Shown: positions 34,820 through 44,217 of the stretch, piece by piece
Numbering within the stretch: position 1 is the stretch's first letter
Layout: every line of letters starts with the position of its first letter
Translations under genes and position numbers: made by a program
Notes under the pieces: model-generated
What the model was told of the DNA's origin: nothing
The model's database searches: none
What the model saw: only the letters and a program-made list of their open reading frames with translations
From: Variovorax paradoxus
Lineage (GTDB): Bacteria; Pseudomonadota; Gammaproteobacteria; Burkholderiales; Burkholderiaceae_C
NCBI RefSeq assembly: GCF_024734665.1
Contig: NZ_CP102931.1
Span: forward strand, 4,400,001 to 4,464,000
Direction: 5' to 3'
DNA length: 64,000 nt

Positions 34820-34883
34820 GATTTTTCCTACAGCCGCCTCTAAAATCGCGCTCCAACACAAAGTACAAGCGAGAGAGGCGGGC

Positions 34884-36014
34884 ATGCTGGACATCGACAA
34901 ACTCAACGAATTCACCCACAACCACGGCGAACTGCGCCGTGGCCAAGGGCTGGTCACAGGCACCATCGCGCTGAGCCTGGCCATCCTGTGCTTCCTGGGC
35001 GTACTGGCCTTTCACTTTCCGCAGTACCTCACCACGCCCGAACTGCGCAAGAGCTACAACGTCGACGTGATGCGCTACATCTTGCTGGCGGCGCTGGTCA
35101 TTTCGGGTGGGCTGTCGCTGGTCAACATCATCTTCAACCGCTCGCGCTGGCTCTCGTCGGCGGCGTTCCTGCTGGTGGTGGCGTCGGCGCTGCTCGGCGG
35201 ACACAAGGTGCCGGTGCACGACTTCGCGGACAACACGCCGTACATCGGGCTCGACTGGTTCATCCTCGACCTGCTGGGCTCATCGCTGATCTTCATCTTC
35301 ATCGAGAAACTCTTTGCGCTGCGCAAAGACCAGCCCGTGTTCCGCGAAGAGTGGCAGACCGACTTCCACCACTTCGTGGTGAACCACATGATCGTGGGCT
35401 TCGTGCTGCTGGCCACCAACCTGATGGTGCACAAGCTCTTCGGCTGGGCGGCCAATGACGGCATCCGCGGTTGGGTGGGCAACCTGCCGTTCTGGGCCGG
35501 GCTGCTGCTGATCGTTCTGGTGGCCGACCTCGTGCAGTACTGGACGCATCGCGCCTACCACGAGGTGCCCGTGCTGTGGCGCCTGCACGCGGTGCATCAC
35601 AGCGTGAAGAGCATGGACTGGATGGCGGGCTCGCGCCAGCACATCCTTGAGCTGCTGATCACGCGCACGCTGGTGCTGGCGCCCATCTACGTACTGGGCT
35701 TCAGCAAGGACGTGATCGACGCCTACATCGTGGTGGTCGGCTTCCAGGCGGTGTTCAACCACTGCAACGTGAGCGTGCGGCTCGGCCCGCTGCGCTACCT
35801 GATCGTGACGCCCAACTTCCACCACTGGCATCACAGCCAGGACCAGGAAGCGCTGGACAAGAACTACGCGGCGCATTACGCCTTCCTCGACTACATCTTC
35901 GGCACCGCGGTGAAGAGCACCAAGCTCTGGCCCGAAAAATACGGCGTGCTGGGCGACTACGTGCCCAACGGCTTCTTCAAGCAGCTGAAGTTTCCGTTCA
36001 TCTGGAAGGGCTGA
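34884..36014 (+). CDS. Sterol desaturase/fatty acid hydroxylase family membrane protein
   Basis: 376-residue membrane protein with about six helices. The di-iron histidine clusters of the family are present in order: HRAYHEVP, LHAVHHSVK and NFHHWHHSQ. Family members hydroxylate or desaturate fatty acids, sterols or ether lipids using oxygen. The substrate cannot be read from the sequence. Its stop codon overlaps the start of the YaeF-like gene by one base (TGATG), so the two are co-translated. A GAGAGAGG box precedes ATG 34884. Confidence 0.9.
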   Translation: MLDIDKLNEFTHNHGELRRGQGLVTGTIALSLAILCFLGVLAFHFPQYLTTPELRKSYNVDVMRYILLAALVISGGLSLVNIIFNRSRWLSSAAFLLVVASALLGGHKVPVHDFADNTPYIGLDWFILDLLGSSLIFIFIEKLFALRKDQPVFREEWQTDFHHFVVNHMIVGFVLLATNLMVHKLFGWAANDGIRGWVGNLPFWAGLLLIVLVADLVQYWTHRAYHEVPVLWRLHAVHHSVKSMDWMAGSRQHILELLITRTLVLAPIYVLGFSKDVIDAYIVVVGFQAVFNHCNVSVRLGPLRYLIVTPNFHHWHHSQDQEALDKNYAAHYAFLDYIFGTAVKSTKLWPEKYGVLGDYVPNGFFKQLKFPFIWKG

Positions 36015-36793
36015 TGCGCGCCGCGTTCAAGACCGCCGCGGTCGTCGTTGCCGCGGGCGCTGCCCTGCTGCTCACGGCCTGCGCCACCCGGCCGACCAAA
36101 GAGGCCGGACTGCGCCTGCGGGTGCAGAGCTCGGTCATCGCGCCGGGTAACGGCGGCGAACTCATCGCGGCCGACGCGCTGGAGCCGGGCGACATCCTGC
36201 TGACCTCCATCGCCACGGTGAACTCTTTCGGCATCCGGCTGGGCACTTTCTCGCCGGTGAGCCACGCAGTGCTGTACCTCGGCGACGGCCAGATCGCCGA
36301 AGCCGTGGGCACCGGCGTGCGCGCGCGGCCGCTGGCCGAGCTGGTCGATGAAGAGCAGATGGTGGTGGCCTTTCGCGTGCCGGGCGTCGACGAAGCTGGC
36401 GCCGGGCGCATGCGCGAATGGGCGCTGTCTCAGGTCGGCGCGCGCTACAACACCGTGGGCGTGCTGCTGAATGCGCCTTTCGTGCTCAACCGGCGCCTGT
36501 GCGAACTGCCGCTGGTGCCAAGCGCGGTCAGCAGCTACTGCGTGAGCGGCATGGCGATGGTGCAGCTGGGTGCGAGCCGCGACGACCAGTTCTTCTGCTC
36601 GCAGTTCGTGCTCGAGGCCTACAAACAGGCCGGCCTGCCGATCACCAATGCCGACCCGCGCTGGGTGAGCCCGTCCGACCTGCTGCACATGCGCGAGGGC
36701 GACGTGCCTTCCATTGCCGCCACGCAGCCGCTGCGCTACGTGGGCCACCTGAAATACAACCCGCCGCCGCTGCTCGCGGCAGATGGCCCTTGA
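36014..36793 (+). CDS. YaeF/YiiX-like permuted papain-fold lipoprotein
   Basis: 259-residue predicted lipoprotein: signal peptide ending in the lipobox LLTAC (Cys about residue 24). The mature part matches the permuted NlpC/P60 (YaeF/YiiX) family: PGDILLTS opens the fold, the catalytic His lies in PVSHAVLYLGDGQIAEA, and the nucleophile Cys in FFCSQFVLEAYKQAG. The family is proposed to cleave amide or ester bonds in lipids or peptides. It is coupled to the sterol-desaturase-like gene, consistent with lipid modification, which is inference. Confidence 0.85.
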   Translation: MRAAFKTAAVVVAAGAALLLTACATRPTKEAGLRLRVQSSVIAPGNGGELIAADALEPGDILLTSIATVNSFGIRLGTFSPVSHAVLYLGDGQIAEAVGTGVRARPLAELVDEEQMVVAFRVPGVDEAGAGRMREWALSQVGARYNTVGVLLNAPFVLNRRLCELPLVPSAVSSYCVSGMAMVQLGASRDDQFFCSQFVLEAYKQAGLPITNADPRWVSPSDLLHMREGDVPSIAATQPLRYVGHLKYNPPPLLAADGP

Positions 36794-38028
36794 GCGCGGC
36801 CGCATCATCGCGCTTCAACGTCGTCGTGATCGGCGCCGGGGCCGCCGGGCTGTTCTGCGCCGGCGTGGCGGGCCAACGCGGGCTCAAGGTGCTGGTGGTG
36901 GACCACAGCGAGAAGGTGGGCGAGAAGATCCGCATCTCGGGCGGCGGGCGCGCCAACTTCACCAACCGTGACCTCGACGTGCGCGCGCCGCAGCGCCACT
37001 TTATCGGCGACAACCCGAATTTCTGCCGCTCGGCGCTGTCGCGCTATGCGCCGCAGCAGTTCATCGAGCTGGTGCAGAAGCACGGCATCGCCTTCCACGA
37101 GAAGCACAAGGGGCAGCTGTTCTGCGACGGCTCGTCGCAGCAGATCGTCGACATGCTGCTGGCGGAATGCGCGGCGGGTGGGGTCGAGCGCTGGCAGCCG
37201 TGCAAGGTCGGGAAGATTGCATTTTCTGGCGTTGATGCTGATGGATCGGGCGCTGGCAGCTATCAAATCGAGAGCGATCGCGGGCTGATCGAGACGCCGA
37301 AGATCGTGGTCGCCACCGGCGGCCTGTCGATCCCCCAGATCGGCGCCAGCGACTTCGGCTACCGCCTTGCCGAGCAATTCGGCCTGCGCCTCGTCACGCC
37401 CCGTCCGGCACTGGTGCCGCTGACCTTCGGCGGCGAAGGCTGGGCGCCGTATGCCGAGCTGGCCGGCCTGGCGCTGCCGGTGCGCATCGAGACCGGCGCG
37501 AAGAAGGAAAAAATGGCCTTCCTCGAAGACCTGCTCTTCACCCACCGGGGCCTGTCGGGCCCGGCGGTGCTGCAGATTTCGAGCTACTGGAAACCCGGCA
37601 CCCCGCTCACACTGGATTTCGCGCCCGGCGTGGACGTGGCCGAGGCGCTGGGCGAAGCCAAGCTGCGCTCGAAAAAGCGCATCGCCAACGAACTGGCCGC
37701 GCTGCTGCCCTCCCGGCTGGCCGACGCCTGGGTCGGGCAGGATCCGGCGCTGCAACGCCCTGTCAACGAAGCCGCTGACAAGGCGCTGGCAGCCCTGTCG
37801 GAGCGCATCGCCCGCTGGCAGATCACCCCCAGCGGCACCGAAGGTTACAAAAAAGCCGAGGTGACGGCCGGCGGCGTCGACACCCGCGACCTGTCGTCCC
37901 AGACCATGGAATCGAAGCAGCCTGGCCTTTATTTCATCGGCGAAGTGGTCGACGTGACCGGCTGGTTGGGCGGATACAACTTCCAATGGGCCTGGGCAAG
38001 CGCCCACGCGTGCGCAACCGCGCTATAA
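36790..38028 (+). CDS. NAD(P)/FAD-dependent oxidoreductase, HI0933/BaiN family
   Basis: 412-residue flavoprotein. The FAD-binding Rossmann motif VVVIGAGAAGLFCAGVAGQ is at residues ~10-28, followed by the family hallmark KIRISGGGRANFTNRD, and the C-terminus ends in GEVVDVTGWLGGYNFQWAWASA, typical of HI0933-like proteins. No ATG fits before the Rossmann motif, so translation most likely begins at TTG 36790, which overlaps the upstream stop codon (TTGA). The reaction of the family is not firmly known. The stop overlaps the -10 box in front of rpsU. Confidence 0.9.
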   Translation: MSAAASSRFNVVVIGAGAAGLFCAGVAGQRGLKVLVVDHSEKVGEKIRISGGGRANFTNRDLDVRAPQRHFIGDNPNFCRSALSRYAPQQFIELVQKHGIAFHEKHKGQLFCDGSSQQIVDMLLAECAAGGVERWQPCKVGKIAFSGVDADGSGAGSYQIESDRGLIETPKIVVATGGLSIPQIGASDFGYRLAEQFGLRLVTPRPALVPLTFGGEGWAPYAELAGLALPVRIETGAKKEKMAFLEDLLFTHRGLSGPAVLQISSYWKPGTPLTLDFAPGVDVAEALGEAKLRSKKRIANELAALLPSRLADAWVGQDPALQRPVNEAADKALAALSERIARWQITPSGTEGYKKAEVTAGGVDTRDLSSQTMESKQPGLYFIGEVVDVTGWLGGYNFQWAWASAHACATAL

Positions 38029-38029
38029 T
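38024..38029 (+). promoter_or_regulatory. Candidate -10 box of rpsU
   Basis: Perfect TATAAT overlapping the stop codon of the flavoprotein gene, ~110 bases upstream of the rpsU start. No good -35 hexamer is visible. The leader also contains a CCCC-GGCTT-GGGG hairpin near 38087. Confidence 0.5.
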
Positions 38030-38139
38030 CGCGGGCTAACTCTTGGCCTCCCCTCAACGGCCGCACATGTTTTTCAGTTGAGGAACCCCGGCTTGGGGCC
38101 TCGATCTCTCCAGGCCAAATTCATTTCAACGATTCATCA

Positions 38140-38352
38140 ATGACCACCATCCGCGTTAAAGAAAACGAGCCCTTCGACGTCGCACTGCGCCGTTTCAAGC
38201 GCACCATCGAAAAGCTCGGCCTGCTGACCGACCTGCGCGCCCGCGAGTTCTACGAAAAGCCGACCGCCGAGCGCAAGCGCAAGAAGGCCGCCGCGGTCAA
38301 GCGCCACTACAAGCGCGTGCGCAGCATGCAGCTGCCCAAGAAGCTGTACTAA
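38140..38352 (+). CDS. rpsU: 30S ribosomal protein S21
   Basis: 70-residue S21, which helps translation initiation on the 30S platform. The sequence [21 protein letters not shown] and the basic C-terminus [17 protein letters not shown] are typical. It has the family length and stands alone with its own predicted promoter and a downstream terminator, then a YqeY-like gene, the order found in many proteobacteria. Confidence 0.98.
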
Positions 38353-38409
38353 GCAACACCCGGGGCGGCCGGCTCCAGACGAAAGTCAGCACCGCCGCCC
38401 AGTTGCCTC

Positions 38410-38447
38410 AGCCGCGCCAGGGAAACCTGCCGCGGCTTTTGTTTTTT
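38410..38447 (+). terminator. Rho-independent terminator after rpsU
   Basis: Stem GCCGCG (38411-38416) / CGCGGC (38431-38436) followed by TTTTGTTTTTT. It lies between rpsU and the yqeY-like gene, 16 bases before the latter's ATG, so read-through would be needed for co-transcription. Confidence 0.85.
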
Positions 38448-38462
38448 CCGAAAGGTTGCCGA

Positions 38463-38912
38463 ATGACTCTCAAAGAACAAATCACCGAAGACATGAAGAC
38501 GGCGATGCGCGCCAAGGACTCCGAGCGCCTGGCCACCATCCGCCTGCTGCTCGCGGCCCTGAAGCAGAAGGAAGTCGACGAGCGCGTGGAGCTCGACGAC
38601 GCCATGGTCGTCGCCATCGTCGACAAGATGGTCAAGCAGCGCAAGGACTCGATCGCCGCCTTCACCACCGGTGGCCGACCCGATCTGGCCGACAAGGAAG
38701 CCGCCGAGATCAAGGTGCTGGAGGCCTACCTGCCCCAGCGCATGAGCGCCGATGAAACGACGGCCGCGGTGAAGGCCATCGTGGCCGAGCTGGGCGCCAG
38801 CGGCCCTGGCGACATGGGCAAGGTGATGGGCGTGGTCAAGACCCGCCTCGCCGGCAAGGCCGACATGGGCCAAGTCAGCGCAGCGGTCAAGGCCGCTCTG
38901 ACGGGCGCCTGA
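38463..38912 (+). CDS. GatB/YqeY domain protein
   Basis: 149-residue YqeY-like protein related to the C-terminal tRNA-binding tail domain of GatB. It begins MTLKEQITEDMKTAMRAKDSERL, with the conserved LAALKQKEVD and the C-terminal GDMGKVMGVVKTRLAGKADM. The molecular role is not established. The ATG at 38463 follows GAAAGG. The stop codon overlaps the start of the Nudix gene (TGATG). Confidence 0.93.
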   Translation: MTLKEQITEDMKTAMRAKDSERLATIRLLLAALKQKEVDERVELDDAMVVAIVDKMVKQRKDSIAAFTTGGRPDLADKEAAEIKVLEAYLPQRMSADETTAAVKAIVAELGASGPGDMGKVMGVVKTRLAGKADMGQVSAAVKAALTGA

Positions 38913-39391
38913 TGATGAACAACACCGGCAGCAGCCCCTCCGCCACGATCCCCAAGGCCTGCGCCTGCATGGTTGACGCGCGGGGCCGGCTGCTGGTGTT
39001 CCGCCATCCCGAGGATGGCAACATGCAGCTGCCCAAGGGCACCATCGAGCCCGGCGAATCGCCTGAAGTGGCGGTGCGCCGCGAACTGCTCGAGGAATCG
39101 GGCCTCGACTACACCGGCCCGCTGCAATCGCTGGGGACGCTGCACCGCGAATGCGAAGCCGGCGTCGAAGGCAACACGCACCGCCACCCGCAGCTCTGGC
39201 ACCTGTTCCTGATGCGCGCCCAAGGCGCCCTGCCCGAAACCTTCACGCACATGGCCACGGGCAGCCCTGAAGAAGAAGGCCTGGTGTTCACGTTCCGCTG
39301 GCTCGAAGCCGGCGACGCACTCGACGACTTCGCCTTGCCCTACCGCCAGACCATCGAACGCGTGCGCGCGGCCCTGCTGCTGGCAGCCTGA
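38912..39391 (+). CDS. Nudix hydrolase
   Basis: 159-residue pyrophosphohydrolase of nucleoside diphosphates linked to another moiety. The Nudix box GTIEPGESPEVAVRRELLEE with the following SGL fits GX5EX7REUXEEXGU. Start at ATG 38912 or the adjacent ATG 38915, overlapping the upstream stop. Convergent with the TauE-like gene (7 bases apart). Substrate unknown. Confidence 0.92.
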   Translation: MMNNTGSSPSATIPKACACMVDARGRLLVFRHPEDGNMQLPKGTIEPGESPEVAVRRELLEESGLDYTGPLQSLGTLHRECEAGVEGNTHRHPQLWHLFLMRAQGALPETFTHMATGSPEEEGLVFTFRWLEAGDALDDFALPYRQTIERVRAALLLAA

Positions 39392-39398
39392 CTTCGGC

Positions 39399-40154
39399 TC
39401 ACAGCCCGGCGCGCGCGGCCATGTACAGGCCCAGCAGCGCCAGCCCGATCAGGAAGCAGCGCTTGAACACCGCCACCGACAGCCGCTGCCGCAGCCAGGT
39501 CCCGAGCACCATGCCGCCGATGGCCGGCACCAGCATCGCGATCGACCCGCCCATCGCCGACATCGGATAACCCCCGTTCCCGACCAGCCCGATGGCCAAC
39601 ACCACCGTCGAGGTGGTGAACGAAATCCCCATCGCCTGGATCAGCGAATCGCGCTGGAACCCCAGCGCCTGCAGGTACGGCACCGCCGGCACTGCGAACA
39701 CCCCCGTCACCGCCGTCACCAGCCCCGTGACGACGCCCACCAGCGGCCCCACCCAGCGCGCCTGCGCGTCGCTCACGTGAAGCTGCCGCCCGGTCAGTCC
39801 CCAGACCGCGTAGACCACCAGCGCCACCCCGAGCGCGAACGAAGCCCAGGCCCCCGCCGGCACGCCCAGCCACAGCGCCCCGCCCAGCGTGCCGATCACC
39901 ACCCCCACCTGCATGCCGCCGATGCGCCGCAGCACCGGCATGAAGGTCGCGCGCGGCCCGGTCTGCCAGATGTTGGTGACGAGCGACGGCACGATCAGCA
40001 GCGCCGCGGCCTGTACCGGCGACATCCACAGCGCGAGCAGCGCCATCGAAACCGTTGGCAGCCCGAGGCCGACCACGCCCTTGATCACCCCGGCCAGCAG
40101 GTACACCGCCGCGGCGGCGGCCCAGAAACTCGTTGTGTCGATCGAATGCGTCAT
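39399..40154 (-). CDS. TauE/SafE family sulfite/organosulfur exporter-like permease
   Basis: 251-residue inner-membrane protein with about eight helices of the TSUP (TauE/SafE) family. Recognisable repeats: LAGVIKGVVGLGLPTVSMALL in the first half and TGLVTAVTGVFAVPAVPYLQALGF in the second. Family members export sulfite or sulfoacetate, but many have unknown substrates. It is divergent from the LysR gene, with a 23-base palindrome in the 102-base gap, which suggests that the LysR protein controls it. Confidence 0.87.
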   Translation of the reverse strand: MTHSIDTTSFWAAAAAVYLLAGVIKGVVGLGLPTVSMALLALWMSPVQAAALLIVPSLVTNIWQTGPRATFMPVLRRIGGMQVGVVIGTLGGALWLGVPAGAWASFALGVALVVYAVWGLTGRQLHVSDAQARWVGPLVGVVTGLVTAVTGVFAVPAVPYLQALGFQRDSLIQAMGISFTTSTVVLAIGLVGNGGYPMSAMGGSIAMLVPAIGGMVLGTWLRQRLSVAVFKRCFLIGLALLGLYMAARAGL

Positions 40155-40210
40155 CGGGACACGACTCTGCCGACGAAGCCGGCCTCTGGAAATCGGGCAT
40201 TTGCAGAGGT

Positions 40211-40233
40211 AGCCTCAGGCTGCGGCTGAGGCT
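40211..40233. promoter_or_regulatory. Palindromic operator candidate between TauE-like and LysR genes
   Basis: Perfect inverted repeat AGCCTCAG (40211-40218) / CTGAGGCT (40226-40233) with a 7-base spacer, 24 bases before the LysR start codon. Position and symmetry fit a LysR-type autoregulatory and divergent-gene control site. Confidence 0.5.
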
Positions 40234-40256
40234 CCTGGTGCACACTCCGCCGAACC

Positions 40257-41162
40257 ATGCGATTCGATCTCACCGACCTGCGGCTCTTCCTCAACGTCGT
40301 CGAAGCCGGCAGCCTCACCGGCGGCGCCGGGCGTTCGCACATGACGCTCGCCTCGGCCAGCCAGCGCGTGCGCGGCATGGAAGACGCGCTCGGCACCCCG
40401 CTGCTCACCCGTCATGCGCAGGGCGTTCGCCCCACCGAGGCCGGCCGCACGCTGCTGCACCATGCGCGCGTCGTGCTGCAGCAGATGGAGCGGCTGCGCG
40501 GCGAACTCGGCGAGTACGGCCAGGGCCTCAAGGGACACGTGCGCTTCATGTGTGGCACCTCTGCGCTGACCGAACACCTGCCCGAGGTGCTGAGCCGCTT
40601 TCTCGCCGAGCATCCACGCATCTCGGTCGACCTCGAGGAACGCCCCAGCCCCGACACGGTGGACGCGCTGCGCGCCGGCCTGTGCGACATCGGCATCGTC
40701 TCGGACGCCATCGACAGCGAAGGTCTCGAATGCCACCCCTTCCGCCGCGACGACCTCGTGCTCGTGATGCCCCGCGGCCACGCGCTCGCCGGACGCCGGC
40801 GCCTGCGGCTGGCCGACGTGGTCGACAGCGAATTCGTGGGCCTGCCCGCGGACAGCGCGCTGCAGCTGCTGATCACCCAGCATGTGCGTGCGCTCGGCAA
40901 GCACCTGGCCTACCGGGTGCGCGTGCGCAACTTCGAGGCCGTATGCCGCATGGTGGAGTACGGCATCGGCGTCGGCATCGTGCCGCAGACCGCGGCCGAA
41001 CGTTGCGCCCGCTCGATGAAGATCGCGCGCGCCTCGCTCGCCGACAAATGGGCCGAGCGCACGCTGATGGCCTGCGTGCGCTCGTCGGAAGACCTGCCGC
41101 TCAACGCCCGGCGCATGCTCGAGCACCTGATCGCGCCCCCTGAAGAAGCTACGAGGAAGTGA
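40257..41162 (+). CDS. LysR family transcriptional regulator
   Basis: 301-residue regulator with the N-terminal winged helix-turn-helix ([20 protein letters not shown] ... [16 protein letters not shown]) and a C-terminal periplasmic-binding-type effector domain (from about residue 90). It is divergent from the TauE-like permease gene, its likely target, and convergent with the dehydrogenase gene of the polyol operon (14-base overlap). The effector is unknown. Confidence 0.93.
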   Translation: MRFDLTDLRLFLNVVEAGSLTGGAGRSHMTLASASQRVRGMEDALGTPLLTRHAQGVRPTEAGRTLLHHARVVLQQMERLRGELGEYGQGLKGHVRFMCGTSALTEHLPEVLSRFLAEHPRISVDLEERPSPDTVDALRAGLCDIGIVSDAIDSEGLECHPFRRDDLVLVMPRGHALAGRRRLRLADVVDSEFVGLPADSALQLLITQHVRALGKHLAYRVRVRNFEAVCRMVEYGIGVGIVPQTAAERCARSMKIARASLADKWAERTLMACVRSSEDLPLNARRMLEHLIAPPEEATRK

Positions 41163-42201
41163 CGGGCTCCGCAAACTCGATCTGGATCTTCACGTCGGTC
41201 GCGCGCCCCGCTGCGGCTTCCTCGAAGGCCTTGATGCCGTCCTCGAACGCGAAGGTGCGCGAGATGAAGGGCTTCACGTCGACCTGCCCCGACGCGATCA
41301 GCGCCAGCGCGCGCGGGAAGATGTTGGCGTAGCGAAACACCGACTCGATGCGCGCCTCCTTCGCCTGGATCGCAACGATGTCGAAGGCCACCTTGGCAGC
41401 AGGTATGCCCACCATCACGAGGCAGCCGCCGGGGCACAGCAGCTCGAAGATGTCGTCGAAGGCGCGCGCGCTGCCGCTGGCCTCGAACACCACGTTGGCG
41501 CCCCAGCCGTCGGTCAGCGCCTTCACGGTGTCGGCGAGCTTGGTGTTGCGCACATCGACCGTGGTGACGGCCGGGTTGTCCGCAAACAGCGCCAGCTTCT
41601 CGGGCACGAGGTCCGCAAGAATCACGCGCGCCGCGCCGCCTGCAAGTGCAGCCAGCGCCGTCATCGCGCCGATGGTGCCCGCGCCGATGACCACCGCCAC
41701 GTCGCCCGGCTTCAGCGCCGCCTTCTTCGCAGCCTGCAGGCCGATGGCCAGCGGCTCGACGATGGCGCCCTCGCCGAAGCTCACGTTGTCGGGCAGGCGG
41801 AAGGTGAAGGCAGCCGGATGCACCACGAACGGCGTGAGGCAGCCGTGGATCGGCGGGGTCGCCCAGAAGCGCACGGCGGGGTCGAGGTTGTAGATGCCTT
41901 CGAGCGTGGCGCGCGAATCCATGCGCGGAATGCCGGGCTCCATGCACACGCGGTCGCCGGGCTTCAGGTGCGTGACTTCCGCGCCCACCTCGGCCACCAC
42001 GCCCGAGGCCTCGTGGCCCAGGATCATCGGCTCGTCCACCACGTAGGGGCCGATGCCTCCGTGCTGGTAATAGTGAACGTCGCTGCCACACACGCCCACG
42101 GTGTGCATGCGGATCTTCACGTCGCGCGGCCCCATGTCCAGGGGAAGGTCTACGTCGCGCAGCCTGAGCTCATGCGCTTTTTCCAGAACCAGTGCTTTCA
42201 T
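41149..42201 (-). CDS. Zinc-dependent polyol dehydrogenase (xylitol/sorbitol dehydrogenase type)
   Basis: 350-residue medium-chain NAD(P)-dependent dehydrogenase. The catalytic zinc site is intact ([26 protein letters not shown]), and the Rossmann motif is [15 protein letters not shown]. The N-terminal part has the polyol dehydrogenase signature [17 protein letters not shown], closest in style to xylitol and sorbitol dehydrogenases. The structural zinc cysteines typical of alcohol dehydrogenases are missing, as in sorbitol dehydrogenase. It is the last gene of the polyol ABC transporter operon, 31 bases after the ATPase gene. Converging LysR gene overlaps by 14 bases. Exact polyol unknown. 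Confidence 0.9.
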   Translation of the reverse strand: MKALVLEKAHELRLRDVDLPLDMGPRDVKIRMHTVGVCGSDVHYYQHGGIGPYVVDEPMILGHEASGVVAEVGAEVTHLKPGDRVCMEPGIPRMDSRATLEGIYNLDPAVRFWATPPIHGCLTPFVVHPAAFTFRLPDNVSFGEGAIVEPLAIGLQAAKKAALKPGDVAVVIGAGTIGAMTALAALAGGAARVILADLVPEKLALFADNPAVTTVDVRNTKLADTVKALTDGWGANVVFEASGSARAFDDIFELLCPGGCLVMVGIPAAKVAFDIVAIQAKEARIESVFRYANIFPRALALIASGQVDVKPFISRTFAFEDGIKAFEEAAAGRATDVKIQIEFAEPVTSS

Positions 42202-42232
42202 TTCTTTTCGTCCTTGAAGGGGTGCGGGGGTG

Positions 42233-43336
42233 TCAATGCAAAGGGGTGTCGGTGCGCAGCAGCGAGGCACCGGTGTCGATGTCGAACAGGTGCACCTGCA
42301 ACGGATCGGCCACGAAGCGCACCGCATCGCGCAGCCGCGGGCATTGGGCCGAGGGCATCAGCGCGGCTATTTCGCTCTCGCCCTGGCCGAAGCTCACCAG
42401 CACCTCGTTGCCGAGATACTCGATGAGCTGCACCTCGCCGGCAAAGCCGCCGTCGCGGCCGGCCTGCGTGTCGACCTGCAGATGTGCGGGCCGCACGCCC
42501 AGCGTCACACGCTCGCGGCCTTCGAGTGCAAAGCGACGCGCGTCCACGCGCACCGTGCCTTCGCGGCCCGCCAGTTCGAAGCTGCCGTCAGCATCGCGCA
42601 CCATCATCTCGACCAGGTTCATCGGTGGCGTACCGATGAAGCCGGCCACGAAGGCCGAGCGCGGTCGCTCGAAGATCTCGCGCGGCGAGCCGACCTGCTC
42701 GATGCGCCCGTCGCGCAGCAGCACGATGCGGTCGGCCAGCGTCATGGCCTCGTGCTGGTCGTGCGTGACGTACACGGTGGTGGTCTTCAGCGCCTGGTGC
42801 AGCCGGGCTATCTCGATGCGCATGTGGTTGCGCAGCTTGGCGTCGAGGTTCGACAGCGGCTCGTCGAACAGGAACACCTTGGGCGTCTTGATCATGGCGC
42901 GCGCAATGGCCACGCGCTGCTGCTGGCCGCCCGACAGCTCGGTGGGCCTGCGCTGCAGGTAGCGCTCCAGCCCCAGCGTGTCCGATACCTCCTTGATTCG
43001 CGCATCGATCTCGGCCTTGGGCACCTTCAGGCGCTTGAGGCCGAACGCGATGTTGTCGCGCACGCTCATGTGCGGATAGAGCGCGTAGTTCTGGAACACC
43101 ATGGCAATGCCGCGCTCTTGCGGCGGCAGGTCGTTCACGCGCTGGCCACCGATCAGCAGGTCGCCGTCGGAGATGTCTTCCAGCCCCGCAAGCATGCGCA
43201 GGATGGTTGACTTGCCGCAGCCCGAGGGGCCGAGGAACACGACGAACTCGTTGTCGGACACGTCGAGGTCGAACTGGTGCACGACCTGTGTTTCGCCGTA
43301 GCGCTTGATGATGTTGTGACAGCTGATTGCGGACAT
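42233..43336 (-). CDS. Polyol ABC transporter ATP-binding protein (MalK/SmoK type)
   Basis: 367-residue ATPase of the carbohydrate CUT1 type. Walker [11 protein letters not shown]-loop [12 protein letters not shown], signature [15 protein letters not shown], Walker [13 protein letters not shown], and the C-terminal regulatory TOBE/MalK domain. Start taken as ATG 43336 ([15 protein letters not shown]); an ATG at 43372, overlapping the preceding permease stop as ATGA, adds 12 residues and would be translationally coupled. It serves the SmoEFG-like binding protein and permeases encoded upstream. Confidence 0.92.
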   Translation of the reverse strand: MSAISCHNIIKRYGETQVVHQFDLDVSDNEFVVFLGPSGCGKSTILRMLAGLEDISDGDLLIGGQRVNDLPPQERGIAMVFQNYALYPHMSVRDNIAFGLKRLKVPKAEIDARIKEVSDTLGLERYLQRRPTELSGGQQQRVAIARAMIKTPKVFLFDEPLSNLDAKLRNHMRIEIARLHQALKTTTVYVTHDQHEAMTLADRIVLLRDGRIEQVGSPREIFERPRSAFVAGFIGTPPMNLVEMMVRDADGSFELAGREGTVRVDARRFALEGRERVTLGVRPAHLQVDTQAGRDGGFAGEVQLIEYLGNEVLVSFGQGESEIAALMPSAQCPRLRDAVRFVADPLQVHLFDIDTGASLLRTDTPLH

Positions 43337-43368
43337 GTTGTTCTTCGAGGAAAAAGAAATGATCTGGC

Positions 43369-44217
43369 TCATGCGGCATCGCGCTTGCGCTTGAAGGCGG
43401 CGTTGAGAAAGCCGCTGAGCACGCCGACCATGAGCAGCGGCGGCAGCGACAGCAGGATGACCGAGGCATTCAAGATGCCCCACGGCACGTCGCGCCCGAG
43501 CTGGCTCAGCTCCGAGGCAACGATGGGCAGCGTCTTCGCATCCGACGTTGTGAGCATCAGCGCGATGAGAAACTCGTTCCACACCAGCACAAAGCCAAAG
43601 GCGATGGCGCCGACCAGCGAGCGCGCGGCAATCGGCAACGCCACCTTGAAGAAGATCGCGTAGGGGCCGTAGCCGTCGACGCGGCCGGCCTCTTCCACCT
43701 CTTTCGGCACTGCCTTGAAGGCGGGTATGGCGAGCCAGATCACAGTCGAGAGCGTGAGCAGCGTGTAGGTGACGATCAGCGCGAAGCGCGTGTCGTACAA
43801 CTCCAGCTGCAGCCAGATCACCATGAGCGGAATGGCCACGGCCACGGGCGGCAGGAAGCGCATCGACAGCACGAAGAACTGGATGTCGTCTGCCCAGCGC
43901 AGCGGATAGCGCGCGAGCGCGTAGGCGGCCGGCAGCCCGAGCAACGCACCGGCGATCACCGCCGCGCCTACCACCAAGATGGAGTTGACCAGCCCCTGCG
44001 CCACTGCCTCGCGACTCAGCACGTAGATGTAGTTCTCCAGCGTGGGCGTGAAGAAAATCTTCGGCACTGCAGAGACGATGTCGACCCGGTTCTTGAACGA
44101 GTTGAGAAAGGTCCAGAGCACGGGAACCAGCGCGGAGAGCCCTGCGCCGACCAGCACCAGCCGGGCGAGCAGCGTGCCGAGGGAGAACGGTTTTTTCTTT
44201 TTTGGCAAAGCGCTCAT
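43369..44217 (-). CDS. Polyol ABC transporter permease (MalG type)
   Basis: 282-residue inner-membrane permease, six helices, EAA loop EVEEAGRVDGYGPYAIFFKVALP. The N-terminus starts MSALPKKKKPFSLG, a basic cytoplasmic tail. The ATG at 44217 overlaps the stop of the MalF-type gene by four bases (ATGA). It resembles SmoG/MtlG of sorbitol/mannitol systems. The open frame extends much further upstream but that is an antisense shadow of the MalF-type gene in another frame. Confidence 0.92.
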   Translation of the reverse strand: MSALPKKKKPFSLGTLLARLVLVGAGLSALVPVLWTFLNSFKNRVDIVSAVPKIFFTPTLENYIYVLSREAVAQGLVNSILVVGAAVIAGALLGLPAAYALARYPLRWADDIQFFVLSMRFLPPVAVAIPLMVIWLQLELYDTRFALIVTYTLLTLSTVIWLAIPAFKAVPKEVEEAGRVDGYGPYAIFFKVALPIAARSLVGAIAFGFVLVWNEFLIALMLTTSDAKTLPIVASELSQLGRDVPWGILNASVILLSLPPLLMVGVLSGFLNAAFKRKRDAA

